Below, piece after piece: positions 35,970 to 47,300 of a stretch of 64,000 bases of DNA. How positions within the stretch are numbered: position 1 is the first letter of the stretch; the number at the start of each line of letters is the position of its first letter. The position numbers and the translations under genes were made by a program. The notes under the pieces were generated by a model that ran no database searches, was not told where the DNA came from, and saw only the letters and a list, made by a program, of their open reading frames with translations. The stretch comes from Ipomoea triloba (lineage: Eukaryota > Streptophyta > Magnoliopsida > Solanales > Convolvulaceae): contig NC_044916.1 in NCBI RefSeq assembly GCF_003576645.1, positions 10,369,793-10,433,792 of the forward strand. The letters run 5' to 3'.

Positions 35970-38900
35970 ATGGCTCACTCTCACCCCGCCAATGCGAATA
36001 CCAAGATTTCTGCTAATGCTGCTCAAGGACTAAAGGGCTCTGCTGTTTTTCATGATTTCTTTGGCAAAGGCTGCCCCCCAGATTCGTCTCCGGCCGCCTC
36101 TGCCTCCCTTGGCGCCTCCTCTGCCGGCGGCCGTACTCCCATTTCCACCACTTCTGATCTGGCCTCTGGTTACTGCTCTCTCCCTTTTCTTCAAATAATT
36201 CTCTGTTTTGTCTACTTCTTTTGCTGGTCTAGAAGTGTTTATTTGGATTGCTTTTTTTTTTTTTTTTTGGTTGTTCAATGCAGGACTTTTCTCCCCTCTT
36301 TTTCCCTTTAATCTGCTTTTCTTGCTAGTATCACTCTACTTTAGTAGATTAATGGTGGAGTAGTTTTCTCACTTTCTGTGGTGTCATCAATGGAGTGAAG
36401 TTAACATTATTATTGTTTTGTAATCCTGACTAGTGATAGTTATGCATGTGTAATTTTGGGTGAGAGAATATGCAGATGAGTTTTAGAGGATGGATGGTAT
36501 AGATAAAATGGTAAGGTAGGGTGAGAACTGAGAACTGAGAACTGAGAAGTGTTCTTTTATCTATTTGGAAATCTAATTTGAACTGAATTTCTTTGTTTCT
36601 ATTGTTGTGCAAATGATCAAGACTTGTGGATAGTCTTTGATCAACTGGATGTTACTTTTAAATTTTGGTTGCTGATGCTAACAGAGAAACAATTGTGAGT
36701 AAACTTGGATTGTAATTTGATGGTGTTTGATAATTTTGGTAGAAAGACTAAAACACATGCCATAAATGGTAATATTTGATGAATTTAAGTGCGGATTTTA
36801 CTTTATAGGGCCAGAGACAAGTTATCGATATTCTGGAAGTAAAAGGTGTAATTCAGATTCTATTATGGGGGCGTCTAGAGATAAATTTCCGACAGTTCGA
36901 CCAGACTCGCTAGAGAGCTCACGAGCAATGAAGGTTGGTATTTCGCATCTAGGAGGGAAGCGATGATTGTTTCTTACTATGCTGGTTAAATCCCTTTTTT
37001 TTTTTTTCGTTTGCTGTTTAGTATTTACTCTCATACGTGTAGTTCTTATTCCCGAGTTCAGCTGCTACAGAGTGCTGGAGGAGAGCGACTAATTAGAAGG
37101 CCATACGATGAAGAGGCTTCACTTGGAGTGCATCCAATGAGGCCACTTTCAGCATCTCTTATGTCGCAATCTTCCTTGGGTGCTAAACCTGATGCCACCA
37201 ACACTTCAAGGTGGGATCGAGGTGTTCCGATTAATGTTGGGCCCACATTGCAGTATCCTCCACGTGCCAGCCAAATTTCGCCTTACAGCTATCAAGCACC
37301 ATCGAACAGGTTCAGAGATGGCATTGCTGGCCCTTCAGTAATATCTCAAGCAGCTGCTGATGAGGGATCAAGGACGGGAATCAAAGGATCTGGAATATTG
37401 AGCTCCATCAATGCAAGTGGTGGCATGACTGATCGAGCCCTTCCTGGGGTGCCATTAAGTAGCTGTAAGCAGAAGTCCGGGGTTCACATTTCTGAGCCAG
37501 AATCTTCTACTAATCTCAGGTAAAACTTAACCCAAAAATTAGAAAAAGAAAAAAAGAAAGATAAAGTAGAAGCTTTTTTTCCTTGCCAACTACTATATAG
37601 TCTGATGGCACCTCTGTCACCATTCCAAATGGGTGGTCACAGGATCGAACCCCAGTGGTGGGGGCATTGATTCTTTCGGTTGAAAAAGATTGAGAGAGTA
37701 TAGAACAAATACTACCTTGTAAAGAATAATGAGTGTTTCCAAAAAAAAATGAAGCTTTTTTCCCTCGATACAGTGAATACAACACTATTAACTATAAATC
37801 TATAATGAGACTAAAACTACCTCATTAGACTTACTCTTGGTGAGGATCAAACCTTTGACCTTTTGTGTCAATTAAAGAGAAGCTAAAACAGTGGGCTTAT
37901 TATCTTAGTTTTTTTTTTAAACCTTGGAATATGAATGCAACAATTGAGAGTTCACATTTATTTCATGACAGCCAGAGAGGAGCGGCATCTACTGGTCGTC
38001 AGATGACTATATTTTATGGTGGCCAAGCCCACGTTTTTGATGATGTGCAGCCCAACAAGGTCTGTCTTTACTTATTCAACTAATGAATAACATCTGATTC
38101 TTTGTTGATGGCCAGTTCTTTATGAAATTGTTCTATTCTACTTGCTACAATGTCTAAAACTTAATTTTCAAACTTCTCTATTTATGACACATCGTAAAAT
38201 GGTGACTGAATAAAGGGAGGGAGATTAAGGATTGGATTGGAAAGGTTTGTGTAGTGAATTTGTGAAATCATAGGAATAGCATAGAGACATTAGACATATC
38301 GGCAATGTTGGCCAAATAGAGCAATAAGAGATCATATTATTTATTTTTTTACCAATCTTTTTGCGGAATATCAATGGAAGATATTTTGCTTCATTCTCTA
38401 AAATCTTTATCACTAATTAGCATAAATTGCCATAGCTGAGGTGCTTATTTTGGTTGGAGTTGCATTGGTTAACGTCTAAACTTTTGAGATTCTTTTTTCC
38501 TGAGTTTAAAAAAATTAGCAAAACTTTCATTCTCTTTGATGATATTGGTATTCTGGTAGCCTTTTTTCTCAGTCTTCTTAGGCTAAAATCCAGGCGATTA
38601 GATAATTTAGGCAATTAGGCCTGTATTGTTGGGATTCTGAAACGGTCTATCTTTAAGCCTTGTGGAAAGCTGTCTATAATGGTATCAAAAAGTCTTGTTG
38701 GACATGAAAATGATCAAGATCGAAGGAAATTCGTTCAAAGTGATCCAAGCTATTTATCTTCAGTGCAGTACATGTCTAGCGAGCTAGTTAAAGTCTAAAT
38801 TAACGCTTTAGGGTCCTCTTATTCTAGCAGTAGCCTCGGGATCAAAACCACAGTGTAGTTTTAACTGTTTTGTGTAAATGACCTAATTGTTCTATCAGGC

Positions 38901-40009
38901 AGATATTATTATGGCCTTAGCTGGTTCAAATGGAGGATCTTGGTCCACGACCTATGCTCCAAAATCTGCGCCAAGGCCGTCTAGCATAGAGAATTGTATG
39001 CCTAGTGGTGAGAATGAGATGGGCGTTGGAAGGGGCACGAGTTTGTTACGGGAATTGCAAAACAGGTCATCTCTCAGAGCGGTCTGTAGTCATGCATCTG
39101 GTTCCGGTGATCAAATCTCTCTACCTCCTGGTACCTACACATTCTACTTCTTCATATATTATTCCCTAGTCTACAATATTGTTATTTTTCAACTGCAATT
39201 ATCTAACCGAGTTAGTTTACTCAATTTTTTTTGTGGGAAAGTGGCACTTTTCGACCCTAATAGGGTGTAATTGTAGGATTCGTCCCTACTTGTTGGTCGT
39301 ACTCACTTCTCGTCCCTAAGATATAACTGACGTTGCAAATTTCATCCTTTTTATAACAAAATCAGTTATAGCTTAGGGACGAGAAGTGACCACGACAAGC
39401 AAGTAGGGGCGAATCCTACCGTTTATAACTCAGGGACATAATTTTTACGGGTTATTCCATTTCAAGTCTATTTGCTGTTTATAAATGGGAAGATAGACAC
39501 ATCACATTTCATTAAACAATAAACACCAACTGTTTGATTATACTATCGGCCTCCGCCCAACAATACCCTCCCAGCACCAACCAGTCTTAATTGCTCCCGT
39601 GACCTGGCTTTGATCCCACTTGTTAGGATCAAGCGCTTATCACTACGCCAAAAGTTGTAGCTAGTAGCAAAGGCGCAACTTTATTTCCTTATACCGCCAC
39701 ACAGTTTCGAGAATCAGGGTGCTGGACTTGGCCCTTTACCGGCCTCTGCTCAACAATCTCCTAGCCACATGGCACTGGACTTGACCTTTACCGGCTTCTA
39801 CCCAACACTATCTTTGAAATGCATTTGCAGCATCTTAGAAAGATTGTAATCGAGTATTATTGGCTTATTGTTTTCTTGCTAATGAAATGTTAATACTCTC
39901 AACATGCCCTGATCTTATAGGTATTCATCGAGGCAGTTTCATCGCTAAGGAAGCAAGAGCTGCGGTTCAAACAGCAGAAACTATGAATGAAGAAAAACGC
40001 GATATATGA
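35970..40009 (+). CDS. TIFY8: TIFY8-type TIFY domain protein
   Basis: Six exons, 35970-36168, 36809-36933, 37062-37519, 37972-38059, 38899-39130 and 39921-40009, join in frame to 396 residues. Conserved pieces are FHDFFGKGC near the N-terminus, the TIFY domain RQMTIFYGGQAHVFDDVQPN (270-289) followed by KADIIMALAGS across exons 4-5, and the C-terminal GIHRGSFIAKEARAAVQTAE. The middle is Ser/Pro/Ala-rich and disordered-looking. There is no Jas motif, so it is not a JAZ, and no CCT or GATA domain, so it is not a ZML. TIFY8 in Arabidopsis (AT4G32570) is described as a nuclear transcriptional repressor working with NINJA/TOPLESS-type co-repressors. The exact acceptor of exon 3 (37062, or 37071) is uncertain but both keep frame. 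A SINE lies in intron 3 and a fold-back repeat in intron 5. Confidence 0.93.
37581..37750 (+). mobile_element. SINE family 2 in TIFY8 intron 3, with TSD
   Basis: A-box-like TAGTCTGATGGCACC, B-box GGATCGAACCCC and a terminal A run. Flanks GAAGCTTTTTT at 37569-37580 and 37751-37761 are the target duplication, next to an A-rich tail as expected for retroposition. Confidence 0.75.
39240..39450. mobile_element. Fold-back repeat in TIFY8 intron 5
   Basis: Arms around GTAGGATTCGTCCCTACTTG and ACTTCTCGTCCCTAAG pair with TAGGGACGAGAAGTGA and AAGTAGGGGCGAATCCTAC. A hairpin of about 90-base arms results. Confidence 0.65.
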
Positions 40010-40346
40010 TCGATCTTGTACTAAAGAAAGTTGAGAAGCCATTGATACTTTTGCTTTTCTTCTTTTCCTTCTTTAGCTTAACATTTTTTAGTTCACTGCT
40101 AATAGAAACTCATGAACAGGTCCATTTAGCCCTCCTTCAATGTAGCCTTTCTGTATTGTTTTAATTTTTGTTATTGGTACCCTCAACTTGAATGCTCATC
40201 TGCCTATGTTCAAAACAATCAAGTTGTATTTATATTTATTTATAGGTTTTGATGAAGTTCTCAAGAATCAAGACCTTTACTAGCTTCCTTTTTCATTTTA
40301 TTTTTTCATTTTTTAAAAATATAATATGAAAATAGATCAAATGTGA

Positions 40347-40450
40347 AGTTAATGACCTTGTGGTCTAGTGGCACCCGGTTGCACCCCCATGTGGAAGGGG
40401 TGAGTTTAATAAGATAATAAATGGTGGATACCCGTACTGGGCACTTGCAC
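40347..40450 (+). mobile_element. SINE family 1 copy downstream of TIFY8
   Basis: Plus strand: GACCTTGTGGTCTAGTGGCA, then GGTTGCACCCCCATGTGGAA. The B box has decayed. Confidence 0.6.
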
Positions 40451-40569
40451 CCGGTGGAGTTGGGGTGGGTTTTAAAAAAGTTCACAGAAAATATAAGGTG
40501 GGTCAGGTGATGGATGTAGCCTTTTTGATCCGCCCCCGACCTATTGCCATCCCTATACATAGCATAGGG

Positions 40570-40670
40570 GTTTTATTTTTTTTTTTATCATCCGGGATTT
40601 GATCCTGTGACCACCATTTAGAATGATAATAGAAGTGTATCACACTACATACTAGTTGGCACATAAGGGT
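40570..40670 (-). mobile_element. SINE family 2 fragment
   Basis: Minus strand: AATGGTGGTCACAGGATCAA followed by ATCCCGGATGATAAAA, matching the B-box region of the copy at 37581. Confidence 0.5.
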
Positions 40671-40752
40671 TTTATTATTTAAAGAAAAATGCTATTTTAT
40701 TTTCCAAATGAAATCACTATATAATTTTCTCTACTGAAATGATATTATCTCT

Positions 40753-40979
40753 TACTCCCTCCTTCATTTTCTCTGTCATATTTACTATTTATTGGTCAAA
40801 TTAACTTTTTATTCATTGCTTATTTTCTTTAGTACTTTTTTTTTTTTTGTGTTTAATAGTATTTTAATGTAGTTTCTAAATATATAAATTTTATATACTA
40901 ATACTAAAAATTGATTTAAAAATAACTTCAGCCAAACTTTATTAACTAAGCCTGACAAACAAAATGGGATGGAGGGTAA
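40753..40979. mobile_element. Mariner-like MITE (CTCCCTCC ends)
   Basis: TA-CTCCCTCCTTCATTTT at the left and AAAATGGGATGGAGGG-TA at the right. The TA flanks fit the Tc1/mariner class. Confidence 0.6.
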
Positions 40980-41410
40980 GTTTTAAAAAGAAAAAACTCT
41001 TTAATTTCATTCATTGCCATATATTTCATCACGAGTTAATAAAAATTCATGTAACAACTAAATATAAAATGAACTCAATATACAAAAAAGAACTCAATAT
41101 AAAGATATGTTACGGAATGAAAACTAGAGAGTAATTGTTGTAAGGGAATATAGCAATATTCATTATTTAATTTTATTTTGGACTGAGCATAAATAACAAT
41201 TTATATTTTGGAGTTGTTGCAATTTGTTAAAAATTTATTTCCCCTATATTTATTAATATGTTTACTTGGCATCAACGCAAGAATCTACACATAACATAAC
41301 ATATAACATATTCTCTAAACACATAACATATTCTCTATCTCTATGCATCAAATGGAGAAATAGACAGAGGGAGGAACAAAATAAAAGGGAACTTCATTCT
41401 CTTCCAAATT

Positions 41411-41672
41411 TAAGGGGTCGTTTACTTCATTTTTCTGTTTTTCCGTTTCTAATTTTCCGTTTCTCCAGTTTTCCATTTTTCATTCTCCATTCCTCTAGTT
41501 TTCCAATTTTCCTTTTCCTTTTTCATTTCTTCGATTTTTTCATTTCTTTAATGTTAATACATAGTTTGATTACAAAACAAAATACTCAAAACTTTATTAA
41601 ATACAATCATCTCTCTTCTCTAAAAAAAAATACAATCATCCCATATAACATTTGTATATTTATAAAACAAAG

Positions 41673-41744
<72 letters not shown>

Positions 41745-41814
41745 TGGAGCAATACAAGTTACGTAAATTGTTTTAGTACATAATAATAAAAATTAATAAT
41801 AATAGTAATTAAAG

Positions 41815-41865
<51 letters not shown>

Positions 41866-42272
41866 GCAATAAAAGTGATGCAAATGGTTTTAGTACATAA
41901 TAATAAAATTTAATAATAATAATATTAATAATTAATAATAAGTAATAATAGTAATTAAAGGGAAAAATGGTGAACATAATAATAAAAAATAATTTTGAAT
42001 TTGAAAAGAACAAAATGGAAAGGGAAAACTGTAAGCATAAAATAAGGCTGAAGGAAAGCGGAGGTTGGCTCACACGGACACGATTCGAACCCAGGACCAG
42101 AGAGGCGAAGACACTGTTCACGCGTGTTACTTCCGTTTCTCCATTTGGAGAGAGTGGATTTTTGTCTCTCCAAATTTGTATTAGAATTGGAAGAATGGAG
42201 TGGAGAATGAAATTGGAAAAATGAATTTAGTAAACAACTCCTCCATTTTTCCAAGTTGCTAAACGACCCCTA
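41411..42272. mobile_element. hAT-like element with AGGGGTCGTTTA ends and AAT microsatellites
   Basis: Left TAAGGGGTCGTTTACTTC and inverted right TTAGGGGTCGTTTAGCAAC. Two long (AAT)n tracts at about 41675-41744 and 41817-41863 fill the middle. ORFs in it are Ile/Tyr-rich shadows. Confidence 0.6.
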
Positions 42273-43515
42273 ATTCTTTATTTTAGTCCAAGTTTTATTT
42301 CAAAATCTCGAATGGCCTTGGGATGGATTCTGCCTTTTTTCTCTTTTTCATATAAAAAATAATAATTTTATTTGATTGTCTATTATATTGTCTCATGTTA
42401 CTTTCTGAAGAGACTGTAAAGTACTACTATTTGGTTCATGTCAAACTTTCCTTCTTGAGCCAACTTTTTTTAACAAAATTAAAATTTTGGTTTAAGTGTC
42501 ATCATTTAGTGCTTTTGTTGAGAGAAATAATTTTGAGTGGATCCAAGGCTCCCAACTCGAATACTCTGAGTATGATGGTATTGTCATGTTTAGTCCGAAC
42601 CTTTCAAGTTAATCACTCATTGTCTTTCAAATTTCAAAATATAATCATTCAACGTTTAATTTTATCCGTTTAGGCCATGTATGTAATCCTGGGGAAAATT
42701 AATCCTTTCATCATTTTCTTCCTTTTTAACACAAAAAAATTAGTATAGACACATGTTTCTTCCTCCAAAAAAACCCACACCCAATTTCATCTTTTCCAAA
42801 CCCTAGACAACCACATTTGTGGTTTTTGGATGAGTTTTGTGAGTAAAAAAAATTGAGGTGAGGGTTTTACATAATTGGGAGGTGAGATTTTTGTTTGGTC
42901 TTTACTCCCACAACACATGATTTTTGTTTTGAGAAAAAACATGGGGAAGCAGCATATGAGATACACAGTCTGCTTCCAGCGGGCATGTTTCGTTAACATG
43001 CCCGTGGGGCACTTTAGAGAGCCCGCCTGGCTACCACTGTGAATTAAAATAAAAGTTTGTTCTTTTTTTTTCCTTAACATTTTTAATTTATTTTTTATAA
43101 CATAATTTTTAAAAAATAATGCTGCCAGTTTTTTATGTAAATTTTTAATTTAATATTCTTATTAAATGGCAGCTTTTTTATTGTTATTAAACTCGCAATT
43201 ATAATTAGTAGTTTAATTTTAATTTTATAACTATCATTTCAATTAAATGTAGTATTTTTATATTAAATAATTAAATTATAGTGAAGTAAAATAGTGGTCC
43301 ACAAAAATTTTTTTTTAAAAAAAACTTAAAACTTAATGAGAAGAAAGTTTTTTGAAATTAAGTGAAATAGCGAATGATAAGGTGGATATTGGGGCTCACA
43401 AAAAAACTTGGAAAAAACCTCACTAATGAGGTTGCTTTAACTAATTATTCCCAACAAAATTTATCACTACAGAAGAAAATTCATCACCACTAAGGTCATC
43501 TTGTTCAAGTAGTAC
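42273..43515. other. Unassigned intergenic sequence
   Basis: No recognisable gene. A short GC-rich near-palindrome GGGCATGTTTCGTTAACATG occurs at 42981-43005. Confidence 0.4.
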
Positions 43516-43549
43516 AAGGAGGAGATATAATTTACTCCATAAATATCCG

Positions 43550-43820
43550 AGTGTCAATGTGAAATGAGATGGTCATTCAAACTTCTTGAATAAATCGTAA
43601 TCCCAGTAGGAGGTTTTGGAAATGTTTATAATCATCCTTGAGCACATATTCATTTGATTGATTTTGATATTAATTTTCTTGCTTTGTTTTTTTTTTTCGT
43701 TGAATTACAATTTTTTTTTTCAATGTGATGGTATTAGGGAAGGAATGATTGTGGATTCTTTGAGTGGACAGATCCTCCGATGTGTTTGAGGGCAAGAAGT
43801 ATAATATTGGGCCTATAAAG
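43550..43820 (+). pseudogene. zf-GRF-like gene remnant
   Basis: Two blocks resemble the GRF zinc finger of plants: a first block with CQCEMRWSFKLLE and, after a frame change, NPSRRFWKCL (43553-43625), and a second with RNDCGFFEWTDPPMC (43741-43785). The spacing of C-x-C, NPxRRF, C and FFEWxDPPxC follows the family. A stop separates the two halves of block 1, and an intron or insertion of about 115 bases separates the blocks. No start was found, so it is broken or incomplete. Confidence 0.5.
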
Positions 43821-44385
43821 ACAATAGAAATTGAGAAGTTAAAGGATATGTTAGAAGCTGCTAGTAAGAAAAGAGTGGTGAGCCTAAGTTCAAATTGGTT
43901 AATAGTTGTTGCAAATTCACAATTATAATAGTATATTGCAATTGAATTTGTATTTCTTGATTTAAATTAGGTAATGAGTTTTGTAATTATAGGGTTAATC
44001 AAATCCTATACCTGTGTTTTAAAAAATTGTTATGACTTTCTTTCCTATTCCTTGTGCCTAACCCCATGAACCCAAAACTCCTCGTCAAGACGTGTTAAAT
44101 CTCTTCAAACACAAACAACACATTGGATTATTATTGTTGTATGTTCATATCTGTTGTTACTATTGTGTAACATACATTATTCATGCTGCTCACAACACAA
44201 ATCAACATACCTTGATAGCCTGAATTCATACATACATTCATTCTGCATTTGCAGACCAGGCTCAAGCTGCCCTTTGCTTATCATCAGTAGCATAGCATAC
44301 TCAACTCTCCAGTTTCACTTCTCCCCGGTTTTAAACCGGACCTTTTATACTGCTGCAACAATACTTTCATCTGAAGTGACGAAAA

Positions 44386-47300
44386 TCATAACTTCTCTCG
44401 CATGCCACTGGGGGCGCTTTCTGATGTCTGCTGACAAAGTCTCTCGTTCTTTGCACGTTCCACCTGGAAATTGATTAAAACAATTAGAAAAGCATTAGCG
44501 GGATTGATTGATTAGAGGATGTTGGACAATTGTGGCAAGAGTGACATGGAATGATGTAAATGCAAAATTTACCACCTTAGCTACTACTCTACAAATTAAC
44601 CGTCTTCAAACTCATAGAGTTAGATCTTAATGAACCCAGCCAATGGCCTCACCGGAGGTCTTTGGGGTCAGACAACATCCCTGCTCCCTTCATACAGGGG
44701 GTTTCAACGATGATAAAGTAAATACAGAGTTTACTGCTCTGCCTACTCCTTATTAGCAGTTTCCAAAATTTGGGACTTTAATAATGCATGCATTTACCGA
44801 ATAAATCTAACCAACAGCCTTAGTGGCAGATCTTATCATGCTACTCTATTTGGATTTTTAACCAGAGATGATGATCACATGGAAGACTTGTGGCTCCATT
44901 CCTAAACCAAAAAGCTATTCCAACATAATAAACTTAGAAGCCTATCATAATCAGGCCTATATGGAAAAGGGAACAAAAGAGGTAACCCCAGCCAAGATGG
45001 CTAAGAATATAAACTTGTAACCACAAGGACACGAGTTCGAATCCCAGCCTTCTTGGTTTGAGACGGTCAGCTATAAGCAACCTAGGCTGGTAGCTAGTTT
45101 ACCTCCTTGTGGTCCTTTGCCGACTAGGGTCACAAGGTGGGGTTTACCCAGTGCACACCCCCGAGTACCTCCTTGTGGTCCTTTGCCGACTACCAATGCA
45201 TGAATAGATCTAGAATTCAAACTGATGTCATTGGTATAATGACTTGAGATAAAGCCAGAAAAAGGAAAGAAAACTGCCCTCCCATTGTACTAAAATGGGA
45301 GTGAAAAGGAACTGTTATTAATTTATTATGATTACAACAATTCAACACCAAATGAAACTTGTCCTAAAATCAGTACTTGAATAAGAAAAGGCTTTCTGCT
45401 AAACTTTGTGTCCTGCAACTTTATAGAACACAAAGACAACCATATGGGAAGTAATTGCAATAAAAAATGTCATAAAATCTGAAACAGGCCAGCATGAACT
45501 ATCTGCTTACATACTTCAGATTCTGTTATGCAGAGTATCATCATTTGAGGATATCAAAACAAAAACTCACAAATGTGGTGAGAAAAAGAACCTATATGTA
45601 ATGTGCTCACATTATGGGCAAGAAAACACAGAAGAAAAGAATTAAAAAGGAACATATAATGTTGGGTTTGCTTGAGACCCAAAACTCCCTCTGTCCCTTC
45701 TTTAGGATTAAATTTCTGCTTGTCTATTATTCCAAATAACACTCCTTCTACAGGGCTGGTTACAAGGATTCCTAAACTAAAATGAGTTATTTGGTAGTTT
45801 CTAAATAACAAAATTAAGTAATAAGCTAAATAACTATTTAGTAGTTTCTTAGTATCTAAACTATGTAATGTAATTTTAATAAAGAACACAAACCCAATAT
45901 CATGGACCTCACTCGGTCCAAGTTTGAAGCTCTCAAAGAATCAATGAGTTGAAACAAATACTGAAAGAGTTGTGTAGACGTTGCCTTGGAGAATTAGGCG
46001 CAGATGCAGATGAATTAAAGCAGTCTTTAACTAAATTCCTCAACAGCCAGGGCAAGACACCAAAAATTGATATGCCCATTTCCTCCGGAATTAAGCAAAC
46101 AGAGGGTGATGTTACTTTACTCAATGTGGATGGCTCATCATTCACAATCATTGTTGATCACCTCACATGTGGAGATAGCGCCGATCAGCTTCATGTTGGT
46201 GACAGTCCAACAGGAAAGGCTGTTGATTTTACAGAAATTGAGGTTGTGTCCTTCCTAGAAATTGTCCAATGCATGGGAGGGTTATTTTGCCACTCTACAA
46301 CCCCATTGCAATTTGTTATTGTGCCATATGGAATTGGTCTGTCTTTTATCTCTTAGATCTCTCTCATCCTCCAACGTTGTGGTTCAACACTTCAACCTAA
46401 CTAATCCAAAAGATGTCAAGATTGAAGTCTTTTTTTCTCACTGTTGTTGGCTCATCTATTGATCCTTACAAAGCCAATTGTGGCTTTACCATTCACAATT
46501 CTTGTGGCGATGCTATTTGATTGTGGGAAGTGTTGACTACATGAATGCAGGAGGTTCCTAGCCTTCAAGCTTGCCTCCCAGAGGGGTGTAATGATACATT
46601 TTGGGGCAATGGTTATTTAAAAAGTTGTTATGATTAAAGAAGTCTTATTTTATTAAAATTACATTACATAGTTTAGATATTAAGAAACTACTAAATAGTT
46701 ATTTAGCTTATCACTTAATTTTTATTTGGAAACTACCAAATAATTAATCATTCTTACTTTAGGGATCCTTTTAATCTCAACCCTATATAAGGGAGTTTTA
46801 GAAGGGACAATGGGAGTTTTGGGTCTCCAGCAAACCCAGCGTTTTCTTTTCCGTTTTCATTCTTCTTTTTTTGTTTTTTTTTGGGGGTGTTTTCTTGCCC
46901 GTGACATGAGCACATACACTATACTTGAAAACATGTTAAACTATTAAAATAAATTCTGATAGAGGTGTTTAAAGAACTATGTGTATTTTCAAATAAGTTG
47001 AGAGAGGTGTTTACAGAACTATGCATATTTTCAAATAAGTTAGAATCCTAATTGCAGATGTATACCAAAAGTGATTATATATACTGTAGCCTTCCTTGAG
47101 ATCATTCCTGATATTGCCCATACCTGGAGAGTTTTTAGAAGGGAATTGCACTTTCTTTGTTCAGAAATAGTTGAAACATACTTGGCCTTGCGAATTTCAC
47201 GAACTTCCATCTCTGATTCCAGTGCAAGTTGTACTTTTTCCAGTTTCTGTCACATTGAATGATGAATGAAGAAACACCAACGGGATAATTTCTTAAACAT

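Noticed and set aside
35955..36311. TIFY8 start at 35955
   Set aside because: The codon there is GTG; the first ATG in frame is at 35970, and the rest of that ORF beyond 36168 is intron.
41759..42254. Ile/Tyr-rich minus-strand ORFs
   Set aside because: They translate the AAT microsatellites of a hAT-like element.
42787..43080. A 97-codon minus-strand ORF
   Set aside because: No domain, no codon bias, no splice context; the composition is like its non-coding surroundings.
45601..46915. An LTR retrotransposon with two LTRs
   Set aside because: The two end repeats are inverted, not direct, so they are not an LTR pair.
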